A DNA stretch of 37,690 bases, taken from assembly GCA_009693795.1 (NCBI GenBank), contig SHWN01000005.1, positions 1 to 37,690 of the forward strand, in the 5' to 3' direction. This document shows, one piece after another, positions 8,237-13,882 of the stretch (positions within the stretch are counted from its first letter, which is position 1; each line of letters starts with the position of its first letter). Under the pieces are notes generated by a model, which was given only the letters and a program-made list of their open reading frames with translations, had not been told where the DNA came from and did no database searches. Origin of the DNA: Acetobacteraceae bacterium (GTDB taxonomy: Bacteria > Pseudomonadota > Alphaproteobacteria > Acetobacterales > Acetobacteraceae). The position numbers were made by a program, and so were the translations under genes.

Positions 8237-8854
8237 TCAGGCTTCCAGCGCGCGGACGGCGTTGTAGAGGATGACATCGCAGCCGAAGACGCGTTTAAAA
8301 ATGGGGCGGTTGGAGACGCTGAGTGCGGTTGCTTCCTTGCGTGGGGTAATGTTGTCGCGCCGCATGCTGACGGGCGTGCCCAGTTTTTCCACCAGACCGT
8401 GCAGGAACGGTTTCAGCCGCTCGATTGTGCCAATATAAAATAATGGTCGCGGATGAATGACAGCGGATCGTTTACTGCCACGTCGCCACAAATATAGCGC
8501 TATATCTGATCGCCATAGAGTGCGCGATGGTCATCGAGACAGGAAAGATAACCAGAAAAATCTTAGCGGCCTGCCGCCATCACCGGACCTCGGCGATAGG
8601 CTTGCTGCCAAACCAGTCGATTCTGCAAACTCTGGCGGGAGTAATTATAGGCCAACAATGTCCGCGCCACCGGGTCACGCGACTGGCCCCAATGCGTCGC
8701 GGGATCGAGCGGCATTTCATACATGGTCGCACTGCTCAACGTTGCACGTACCATCTAGGCCAACGACATGATGCCGCATTTCGGAATCACGGAGTGCGGC
8801 ATAGATAAAATTGGCCGCGGCTAAGTGGTCACCGGCCGCGTCTTGGTCCGTCAT
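8237..8854 (-). pseudogene. Degenerate sulfotransferase-like gene
   Basis: Pieces of one gene can be read in changing frames on the minus strand. The first starts at the ATG at 8854, five bases after the nitrile hydratase alpha stop, and reads MTDQDAAGDHLAAANFIY. After a frameshift near 8755 comes SRDPVARTLLAYNYSRQ, which resembles the RDPVxRxxSxYxY motif of family 2 sulfotransferases. After further shifts and stops comes DFSGYLSCLDDHRALYGDQ, then FYIGTIERLKPFLHGLVEKL with NITPR, where these enzymes have the vG-x-x-E-r-(6)-L region and an N-x-T-P/S. The last piece ends at 8237. The sulfotransferase assignment rests on short motifs and is moderate; that the gene is broken (at least three frame changes) is clear. 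Confidence 0.5.
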
Positions 8855-8859
8855 ACGCG

Positions 8860-9453
8860 TCACGCTGTCGGCACGCTTACGCCGATCATGTCGCCTTCGC
8901 GCACGATGGCGGCGAGTTGCTCCAGGCCCCAGGTTTCTGTTCCTGCGGGGCGCATCGGAAGCACCATCCAGCGGTAATCGGCGGTGGAATCCACCACCCG
9001 AACTTTTACGTCATCGGCGAGTTGAGTGCCCCATTCGGCCACCAGGCCGCGCGGATCGCGCACCGCGCGGGCGCGATAGGCTGCGGATTTGAACCAGAAG
9101 GGCGGATAACCCAGCACCGCGCGCGGATAGCAAGAACATAGCGTGCAGACGACGAGATTATGCACGGACGGCGTATTCTCCAACACGCCCAAAGGCGGCA
9201 TGCCGCGCATCATGATGCCCATTTCCTCCGCCGCCGCCGTGGCATCAGCCAGCATGCGAGCGCGATAATCGGGATCGGTCCAGGCGCGGGCCACCATACG
9301 CGCGCCTTGCGCGGGAGACCCCTTGTCGGTGATGGAAATCCGTTCGGCGATCTCCTCGGGTGAAAGAATCCCCTTGGCGGTCAGCAGCGCCCGCACCGCG
9401 ACCAATAGCTGGTCGCTATCGGCTTCCAGCAGGGCGGTGTCCAAAATACTCAT
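8860..9453 (-). CDS. Cobalt-type nitrile hydratase alpha / thiocyanate hydrolase gamma subunit
   Basis: A 197-residue catalytic metal-binding subunit. The metal claw is VCTLCSCYPR, with Cys103, Cys106 and Cys108; Thr rather than Ser after the first Cys is the cobalt-type signature (iron enzymes have VCSLCSC). The following PFWFKSAAYRARAVRDPR is the family's conserved helix. In known members the second and third cysteines are oxidised after translation and the site hydrates nitriles or hydrolyses thiocyanate. The start is the ATG at 9453, which overlaps the stop of the preceding gene (ATGA) and has GGAG seven bases upstream. It is the third gene of a unit with the two half-beta subunits; no separate activator gene is visible. 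Nitrile versus thiocyanate as substrate is unresolved. Confidence 0.88.
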   Translation of the reverse strand: MSILDTALLEADSDQLLVAVRALLTAKGILSPEEIAERISITDKGSPAQGARMVARAWTDPDYRARMLADATAAAEEMGIMMRGMPPLGVLENTPSVHNLVVCTLCSCYPRAVLGYPPFWFKSAAYRARAVRDPRGLVAEWGTQLADDVKVRVVDSTADYRWMVLPMRPAGTETWGLEQLAAIVREGDMIGVSVPTA

Positions 9454-9746
9454 ATCGGCTCCAGCCAATGTTCGTAAATTTCCACCAGCAATTCATCACA
9501 GGTTCCGCCGTTCCCCTTCAGCCCGTGGTGCCACACCGCGCCTTGATCGAACGCCACATGATAAAGGGGACGCGACGCTGCCGGCCGAGCGAAGGCAAGA
9601 TCCTCGGGATTCGGAAAATCGCCGAGATGGCGCTTCACCACGCCAGCCTCGCCGCGCAGATAATGCGGCGTGCGGATATGGCACGGCCCACGCGTCTCCG
9701 GCCAATCCAGTTTCACCCTCACTTTCTGCCCCGTCGTGAAACTCAC
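9450..9746 (-). CDS. Nitrile hydratase beta-subunit C-terminal-domain protein
   Basis: A 98-residue stand-alone protein corresponding to the C-terminal, SH3-like half of the nitrile hydratase beta subunit. It shows FTTGQKVRVKLDWPETRGPCHIR, TPHYLRGEAGVV, LYHVAFDQGAVW and VEIYEHWLEP, the family's conserved order. In ordinary nitrile hydratases this is fused to the N-terminal half; here it is a separate gene, as in thiocyanate hydrolase ScnA. The start is a GTG that overlaps the preceding stop (GTGA), and its own stop overlaps the alpha-subunit ATG, so all three chains are probably translated in a coupled way. Confidence 0.88.
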   Translation of the reverse strand: MSFTTGQKVRVKLDWPETRGPCHIRTPHYLRGEAGVVKRHLGDFPNPEDLAFARPAASRPLYHVAFDQGAVWHHGLKGNGGTCDELLVEIYEHWLEPI

Positions 9747-10081
9747 CGCTTCGCTTCCAGCGCCGCGAGCAGTTCCGCTTCGGTGATCATACCCTTGACC
9801 AACAGATTTTCAGTAATGGAACGAATCCAGCGCTGGTAATAGGATAGCCGGTGATATTCGGCCTCTGGTATCGCCTCGATCCCGCGGCGCAATTCGTCCA
9901 CCCCCATCACCTTCTTCATGCCGAGGATCTGGCGGATCGCATCCACTTCCCGATCGAAATCGGTGAAGGCGTGCGGTTCCGTGTCAACGGGCTCGCACAT
10001 GAATTTGGATACCCCGCCCATGTCGTGGGGGGCCCGCGGGACATCCTTGTCAGGAAAATCTTGATCGAGTAATTTTTCCAT
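9743..10081 (-). CDS. Nitrile hydratase beta-subunit N-terminal-domain protein
   Basis: A 112-residue helical protein matching the N-terminal half of the nitrile hydratase beta subunit. The landmark HDMGG is at residues 19-23; later come VDELRRGIEAIPEAEYHRL and YYQRWIRSITENLLVKG, which correspond to the family's F/L-RHGIE and YWxxWxxxIE segments. About 17 residues precede the P-H-D-M-G-G motif, whereas classical beta subunits start almost at that motif; thiocyanate hydrolase ScnB also has an N-terminal extension and P-H-D-V-G-G. It is the first gene of the three-gene operon. The combined length of the two halves (210) is close to one normal beta subunit. Confidence 0.85.
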   Translation of the reverse strand: MEKLLDQDFPDKDVPRAPHDMGGVSKFMCEPVDTEPHAFTDFDREVDAIRQILGMKKVMGVDELRRGIEAIPEAEYHRLSYYQRWIRSITENLLVKGMITEAELLAALEAKR

Positions 10082-10141
10082 TCGCGCAGCCTAGCATTTC
10101 GACAGCGATGATCAAACTGCTTCGTTAAGCGGTGCAACCAA

Positions 10142-11002
10142 TCAGTTCACCGCCTCATTGCCGACAACCCCCCAAAATTCTGCGCGTCGCAGCCAGCCCT
10201 TTAAATCCCCCACCTGTACCTGGCACCAACTCGCATCGACCTCGCAGCGCTTCAGCTGCCCCACCACCCCGGGTTTCAGCCGCGCCACCACCCCGGCATC
10301 GTCGGAGGCCGCTCGGCGCATCGCCCGTTCCTCGCCGAGGACAAAGAATGTCCGCCGCCCGGTTAGGGTCGCCTGATGCACCCAGCCTTTGATCCCCTCC
10401 GGGTCGCGCACCAGCCGCCAGACATCGAATTCACGCTGGATCTGCACCGGTAAGTCCCGCCGTTTATACACCCAATCCACGGGATAGCGCTGTCCCGGGC
10501 CAGTGCGCAGATTGACTTCATCGGTTTTCAGGGCGGCGAAGCGGGGGATCGGCAGATTGGTCACACTGCCCTTGCCGGGTTCGACCGGCACATCGGCCGT
10601 GGTAGGCTCCGGCGGTGGGACCGGCACGGGCGGGCGCGCGGCCGCCGGGGCGCGCTGCCCGCTGCCGCGCGGCAACACCACCGCAGGGGAGGTGGCACGC
10701 GGCGGGCTGGCTTGTGCCTGGTCTGCGCGTAGGGGCCGAGGTGTTGCTGGACGCGGCGCCTGGGTTGTCGTCGGACGCGGCACCTGAGATGTCGCCGAAG
10801 GTGTCGCTGGGCGCGAGGCCGGGGTTGTTGCCGGGCGTTTCGGCGTTGGGGGCGTATCTATCTGCACACTCGGTTGTGCCGCGACAGGGACACACACCAA
10901 AGCCATACCCAAAGTGGCAGCCAGCATCAGGCCACGCGGCAACGCCACGATCATCGCCTGCCCGCTCCAAGTGCGAACGAAGCGGGGCAAGAACATGCTC
11001 AC
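10142..11002 (-). CDS. Exported bacterial SH3-domain protein with Pro/Thr-rich linker
   Basis: A 286-residue exported protein. The N-terminus has a hydrophobic signal segment (LMLAATLGMALVCVPVAAQ) with a likely AQ cleavage region. Residues of about 45-145 form a low-complexity linker rich in Pro, Ala and Thr (PRPTTTQAPRPATPRP). The C-terminal half holds two SH3-like modules: one around VNLRTGPGQRYPVDWVYK with IKGWVHQATLTG, and one around GVVARLKPGVVGQLKRCE with GDLKGWLRRAEFWG. Such domains in the periplasm are thought to bind peptidoglycan or partner proteins; no catalytic domain is fused. The start is a GTG overlapping the DsrE-like stop, or the ATG two codons later. Confidence 0.8.
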   Translation of the reverse strand: MSMFLPRFVRTWSGQAMIVALPRGLMLAATLGMALVCVPVAAQPSVQIDTPPTPKRPATTPASRPATPSATSQVPRPTTTQAPRPATPRPLRADQAQASPPRATSPAVVLPRGSGQRAPAAARPPVPVPPPEPTTADVPVEPGKGSVTNLPIPRFAALKTDEVNLRTGPGQRYPVDWVYKRRDLPVQIQREFDVWRLVRDPEGIKGWVHQATLTGRRTFFVLGEERAMRRAASDDAGVVARLKPGVVGQLKRCEVDASWCQVQVGDLKGWLRRAEFWGVVGNEAVN

Positions 11003-11409
11003 AGCGACAAGAATTGTCCGTCGCCAACAGCGGCCAGAAACGTGGCCACACCGGCGATGTCCACACCCGCCATCAGGGCGCGCTGATCCAGCCCCTCACC
11101 GCGCAACCCCGCCTCACAGACGATCATTCGTAGCTCCAATTCCTGCGCCGCCTCCCGCAATGTCGCCAGCCCGGCGACGCCACGTGTTACCAGCACCGCA
11201 TCACGCGCCGCGTTGGCCAAACCCGACCAATCCGCCAGCAGCGCGTGACATCCGCCATTGGTCGCGAACAAGGTCACGTCGCGCCCCAGCGCCGCCGCCC
11301 CCGTGGCCAGCACAAACGCATAATGCGCCCGCGCATGATCGCCCGCGATGAGAAGAATTCCCAAAGGACGTCGCTCAGATGGCACAGACAGGATCCGCCG
11401 CGTCTCCAT
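10999..11409 (-). CDS. DsrE-family protein
   Basis: A 136-residue protein of the DsrE/DsrF-like fold. It shows LGILLIAGDHARAHYAFVLATGAAALGRDVTLFAT, the usual first strand, helix and second strand, then REAAQELELRMIVCEAGLRGEGL, which places a cysteine at the position used for sulfur transfer in the family, and VDIAGVATFLAAVGDGQFL. Some relatives carry persulfide sulfur; others have unknown roles. I chose the ATG at 11409 because upstream codons are the MoeB-like reading in another frame. It overlaps the MoeB-like gene by 35 bases upstream and the SH3 gene by 4 bases downstream, so the three are one operon. Confidence 0.78.
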   Translation of the reverse strand: METRRILSVPSERRPLGILLIAGDHARAHYAFVLATGAAALGRDVTLFATNGGCHALLADWSGLANAARDAVLVTRGVAGLATLREAAQELELRMIVCEAGLRGEGLDQRALMAGVDIAGVATFLAAVGDGQFLSL

Positions 11410-12199
11410 GCGCCGAAAGATCGAGAATGGTCGGTGTAGTCCCACACAAGGCGCATTTTGGATCCTTGCGCAGCCGAACGGTGCGAAAGCGAGTCGCCAG
11501 CGCATCCCACACCAGCAATCGCCCCGACATCGTATCGCCAATGCCCAGAATTTCCTTCAGCACCTCGGTGGCCTGCAACGTCCCCATCACGCCGGTGACG
11601 GCACCCAGCACCCCGGCCTCGGAACAGGACGGCACCAAGCCAGGCGGCGGCGGAGCCGGATAGAGGCAGCGATAACAGGGCCCTTCGTCATGCGCATGCG
11701 GTTTGAACACGGAAAGCTGGCCCTCAAATCGCAATACGGCGGCAGAGACGAGCGTTTTACGCCCCAACACGCAGGCATCGGCAATCAGGAAGCGGGTGGA
11801 AAAATTATCCGTCCCGTCGCAAACAAGATCGTATTCCGCGATCAGCGCCGCCACATTCTCCGCCGTCAGCCGCGTGACTTGGGCATCGATCCGTATTTCC
11901 GGATTGATCGCCAGCGCGGCTTCTGCTGCCGAGATGGCTTTCGATTGCCCGATCCGCGCCGTGGTATGCGCGACCTGGCGCTGCAAATTCGACAGCTCCA
12001 AAGTGTCATGATCGACAATGCCGATCCGCCCTACCCCGGCCGCCGCCAGATACAAAGCCAGCGGCGAGCCAAGCCCACCTGCCCCCACCAGCAGCACTTT
12101 CGCGGCTTTCAGCTTGGCCTGACCGATGCCGCCCACATCCTGCAATAGGATATGGCGGGAATAGCGACGAATTTCGTCTTCAGAAAAATCGAGATCCAT
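11375..12199 (-). CDS. moeB: MoeB/ThiF/HesA-type adenylyltransferase (E1-like)
   Basis: A 274-residue ThiF/MoeB-family protein, which adenylates the C-terminal glycine of a ubiquitin-like sulfur carrier (MoaD or ThiS) in molybdopterin or thiamin synthesis. It opens with RRYSRHILLQDVGGIGQ, the classical MoeB start. The ATP-binding loop GAGGLGSP is at residues 39-46, and DHDTLELSNLQRQ carries the family's D-x-D and S-N-x-x-R-Q residues. Two zinc-binding Cys pairs are visible, CYRC and CALC, with EAGVLGAVTGVMGTLQA between. No rhodanese domain is fused. The ATG at 12199 is chosen by the family N-terminus; a GTG seven codons upstream is an alternative. It leads the operon with the DsrE-like gene, a possible sulfur donor; that link is inference. 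Confidence 0.88.
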   Translation of the reverse strand: MDLDFSEDEIRRYSRHILLQDVGGIGQAKLKAAKVLLVGAGGLGSPLALYLAAAGVGRIGIVDHDTLELSNLQRQVAHTTARIGQSKAISAAEAALAINPEIRIDAQVTRLTAENVAALIAEYDLVCDGTDNFSTRFLIADACVLGRKTLVSAAVLRFEGQLSVFKPHAHDEGPCYRCLYPAPPPPGLVPSCSEAGVLGAVTGVMGTLQATEVLKEILGIGDTMSGRLLVWDALATRFRTVRLRKDPKCALCGTTPTILDLSAHGDAADPVCAI

Positions 12200-12245
12200 G
12201 GGAAGAGAATAGGCACTCACCGTGCTAAAGCGAAGAGGGTGGAAG

Positions 12246-12941
12246 ATGACCGATGAAACCGCCCTGGTACTGTTCTCCGGCGGCCAGGACTCTGCCACCT
12301 GCCTCGCCTGGGCGCTGGATCGATATGCCCGGGTGGAAACCATCGGTTTTTCCTACGGCCAGCGTCATGCCGTGGAACTGGACTGCCGCGAGCCACTGCG
12401 CCTAGGCATCGCAAGGCTGAACGGCTGGGGCAAAAAACTGGGTGCGGACCATATGATCGACCTCACCGTCACGATCGCCGGGCTGGGCAGCACGGCCCTC
12501 ACCTCGCAGGCCGAAATCGCCATGACGGACGAAGGTCTGCCCAGCACATTCGTCCCTGGTCGCAATTTGTTGTTCCTGACCTGCGCCGCCGCCCTCGCCT
12601 ATCGGCGTGGCCATCGGAGAATCATCGCCGGCGTCTGCGAGACCGATTATTCTGGCTATCCCGATTGCCGCGACGACACGGTGAAAGCCATGCAACTTGC
12701 CCTCAATCTCGGCATGCAGCGCCGTTTCGTGCTGGAAACGCCGCTGATGTGGCGCGACAAGCTGGCCACCTGGGCGCTGGCCCGAACCTTGGGTGGCACG
12801 GCGCTGGTCGAACTCATCCGCACCGAATCGCATTCCTGCTATCGTGGTGATCGCTCCCGGCTACATGCCTGGGGCTATGGCTGCAATGATTGTCCGGCCT
12901 GCGATCTGCGCGCCACTGGCTGGCAGAAATGGCGGGCTTGA
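12246..12941 (+). CDS. queC: 7-cyano-7-deazaguanine synthase QueC
   Basis: A 231-residue preQ0 synthase, which uses ATP and ammonia to turn 7-carboxy-7-deazaguanine into preQ0 for queuosine tRNA modification. The PP-loop SGGQDS is at residues 11-16. The middle has [16 protein letters not shown] and the C-terminus the zinc-binding cysteines in SCYRG and [13 protein letters not shown], matching the four zinc ligands of known QueC. The ATG at 12246 follows GAGGGTGGAAG; longer upstream starts are unlikely. It is divergent from the MoeB-like gene. No preQ1 riboswitch-like element or other que gene is visible here. Confidence 0.95.
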   Translation: MTDETALVLFSGGQDSATCLAWALDRYARVETIGFSYGQRHAVELDCREPLRLGIARLNGWGKKLGADHMIDLTVTIAGLGSTALTSQAEIAMTDEGLPSTFVPGRNLLFLTCAAALAYRRGHRRIIAGVCETDYSGYPDCRDDTVKAMQLALNLGMQRRFVLETPLMWRDKLATWALARTLGGTALVELIRTESHSCYRGDRSRLHAWGYGCNDCPACDLRATGWQKWRA

Positions 12942-12975
12942 ATTTTGCTTCCTTTCACCGAATTACTGGCCACCA

Positions 12976-13035
12976 ACTGACTGGCTACCGACTGACTGGC
13001 TACCGACTGACTGGCTAACGACTGACTGGCTAACG
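12976..13035. repeat. 15-bp tandem repeat, four copies
   Basis: Four back-to-back units in the gap between queC and the Rap1a-like gene: ACTGACTGGCTACCG at 12976 and 12991, then ACTGACTGGCTAACG at 13006 and 13021. The preceding 15 bases (AATTACTGGCCACCA) look like a diverged fifth unit. The first pair and the second pair are each identical, so copies arose in at least two steps. The unit is outside any gene I accept. Confidence 0.92.
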
Positions 13036-13098
13036 ACCAACCGCACCCGCCGACCCGTCCGCCCCCCGGCGGACGCATCATCACGGAGACCCAACCCA

Positions 13099-13554
13099 AT
13101 GCAGCTTTCCCGCCTCACCCTCGGCGCGGCCTTCACCGCCGGCTTGGCTTTCACGCAGTTGGCCTTGCCGGCGAGCGCCAAAGCGGCTGACGTCAACATC
13201 ATGGTGCGCAATGCCGGTGAACTCGCCGTCCTCTGCGCCGCCAAGTTGCCGGATCCCCACCACGCCGCGAAAGAAAACTTCTGCCACGGCTTCGCCCAGG
13301 GCGTGTTCAGCGCGGAGCTGGAACGCGCCCGCACGGCGGGTGCCGGGGCCGCCCGCATTTTCTGCCTGAGCAGCAGCTCGCCGAACCGCACCACCACTTT
13401 GAATGATTTCGTGAAATGGATCGACGCCAATCCAGTGCATAAATCCGAACCGGCAGTGGCTACGCTCACCAAATTCCTGAGTGAACGCCTGCCCTGCCGC
13501 AACGGCGCAACTGCGCCCGCCGCGGCGCCGGCTACACCGGCACCCGCGCGGTAA
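13099..13554 (+). CDS. Rap1a/Tai-family periplasmic protein
   Basis: A 151-residue exported protein. A signal peptide runs to about residue 30 (LGAAFTAGLAFTQLALPASAKA). The mature part fits the Rap1a/Tai domain pattern: NAGELAVLCAAKLPD, then ENFCHGFAQGVFSAEL, a central IFCLSSSS, a helix LNDFVKWIDANPVHKSEPAVATLTKFLSERLPC and a trailing Ala/Pro-rich tail. Four cysteines sit where the family forms two disulfides. Founding members neutralise type VI secretion peptidoglycan amidases, but many members are orphan periplasmic proteins with no known effector; no effector or type VI gene lies next to it here. GGAG stands ten bases before the ATG. Immunity function should not be assumed. Confidence 0.72.
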   Translation: MQLSRLTLGAAFTAGLAFTQLALPASAKAADVNIMVRNAGELAVLCAAKLPDPHHAAKENFCHGFAQGVFSAELERARTAGAGAARIFCLSSSSPNRTTTLNDFVKWIDANPVHKSEPAVATLTKFLSERLPCRNGATAPAAAPATPAPAR

Positions 13555-13568
13555 CCAACATTGACTGA

Positions 13569-13612
13569 CAGGATTTACGCCGGGCTGGCTGCCAGTTCCG
13601 GCGTAAATCCTG
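13569..13612. terminator. Perfect 15-bp hairpin at a convergent gene end (possible bidirectional terminator)
   Basis: CAGGATTTACGCCGG (13569-13583) is the exact reverse complement of CCGGCGTAAATCCTG (13598-13612). The 14-base loop holds its own short palindrome, CTGGC-T-GCCAG. The element starts 15 bases after the Rap1a-like stop and includes the stop codon and last 11 codons of the copper chaperone gene. No T-run follows on either strand, so a classical intrinsic terminator is not proven; it may instead protect the 3' end of one or both transcripts. Confidence 0.55.
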
Positions 13613-13784
13613 CCGCCTCGATGGCGGCACGCAAAATGCTCGGCGACTTCACGCTGTCGATGGTGACCAGATGCGTGGCAATATCAGCGGTAATCTCCGC
13701 CGCCGGATCGTCCGCTCGAACCGCCTTCGTGATAGCCTGCACACAGCCGCCACAGATCATGTCCGGCACGCGAAATATTTTCAT
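13575..13784 (-). CDS. Heavy-metal-associated (HMA) domain copper chaperone, CopZ-like
   Basis: A 69-residue single HMA domain with the metal-binding motif MICGGC at residues 9-14 (Cys11 and Cys14), the usual beta-alpha-beta-beta-alpha-beta length and the ending AAGFTPEL. Such proteins carry Cu(I) in the cytoplasm and hand it to a P1B-type ATPase. The ATG at 13784 is preceded by AAGGAGAA at the correct distance; a longer reading frame upstream crosses the promoter and is rejected. It is divergent from copA across a 98-base gap holding a perfect FNR/FixK-type box. Its 3' end lies inside the 15-bp hairpin. Confidence 0.88.
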   Translation of the reverse strand: MKIFRVPDMICGGCVQAITKAVRADDPAAEITADIATHLVTIDSVKSPSILRAAIEAAGFTPELAASPA

Positions 13785-13799
13785 TCGGGTTCTCCTTGC

Positions 13800-13847
13800 C
13801 GGGGACATTTTACCACCACCACGCTGCCACGTCTTGATTAACATCAA
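13800..13847 (-). promoter_or_regulatory. FNR/FixK-type box with -10 element upstream of the copper chaperone gene
   Basis: TTGATTAACATCAA at 13834-13847 is a perfect match to the FNR/FixK/ANR consensus TTGAT-N4-ATCAA. On the minus strand, TAAAAT (13812-13807) lies downstream as a -10 element, which would put a transcription start near 13800. The box centre is then about 40-41 bases upstream, the spacing of a class II FNR-activated promoter, and the start falls just before the chaperone's ribosome-binding site. The palindromic box may also serve copA on the other strand. The regulator is inferred from the motif alone. Confidence 0.72.
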
Positions 13848-13882
13848 CGCCCGGCCACACAGCCGTGATACATAGACGGGCG

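Noticed and set aside
12976-13035. CRISPR array
   Set aside because: The units are 15 bases and contiguous with no spacers, and no cas gene is present.
12963-13502. A minus-strand frame encoding repeated V-A/G-S-Q-S units
   Set aside because: The repeat residues come from translating the 15-bp tandem repeat, and the rest is antisense to the Rap1a-like gene.
13785-13882. CueR-type copper operator between the chaperone gene and copA
   Set aside because: I looked for the ACCTTCC-N7-GGAAGG style dyad with a long promoter spacer and saw none; the only good dyad is the FNR/FixK-type box.
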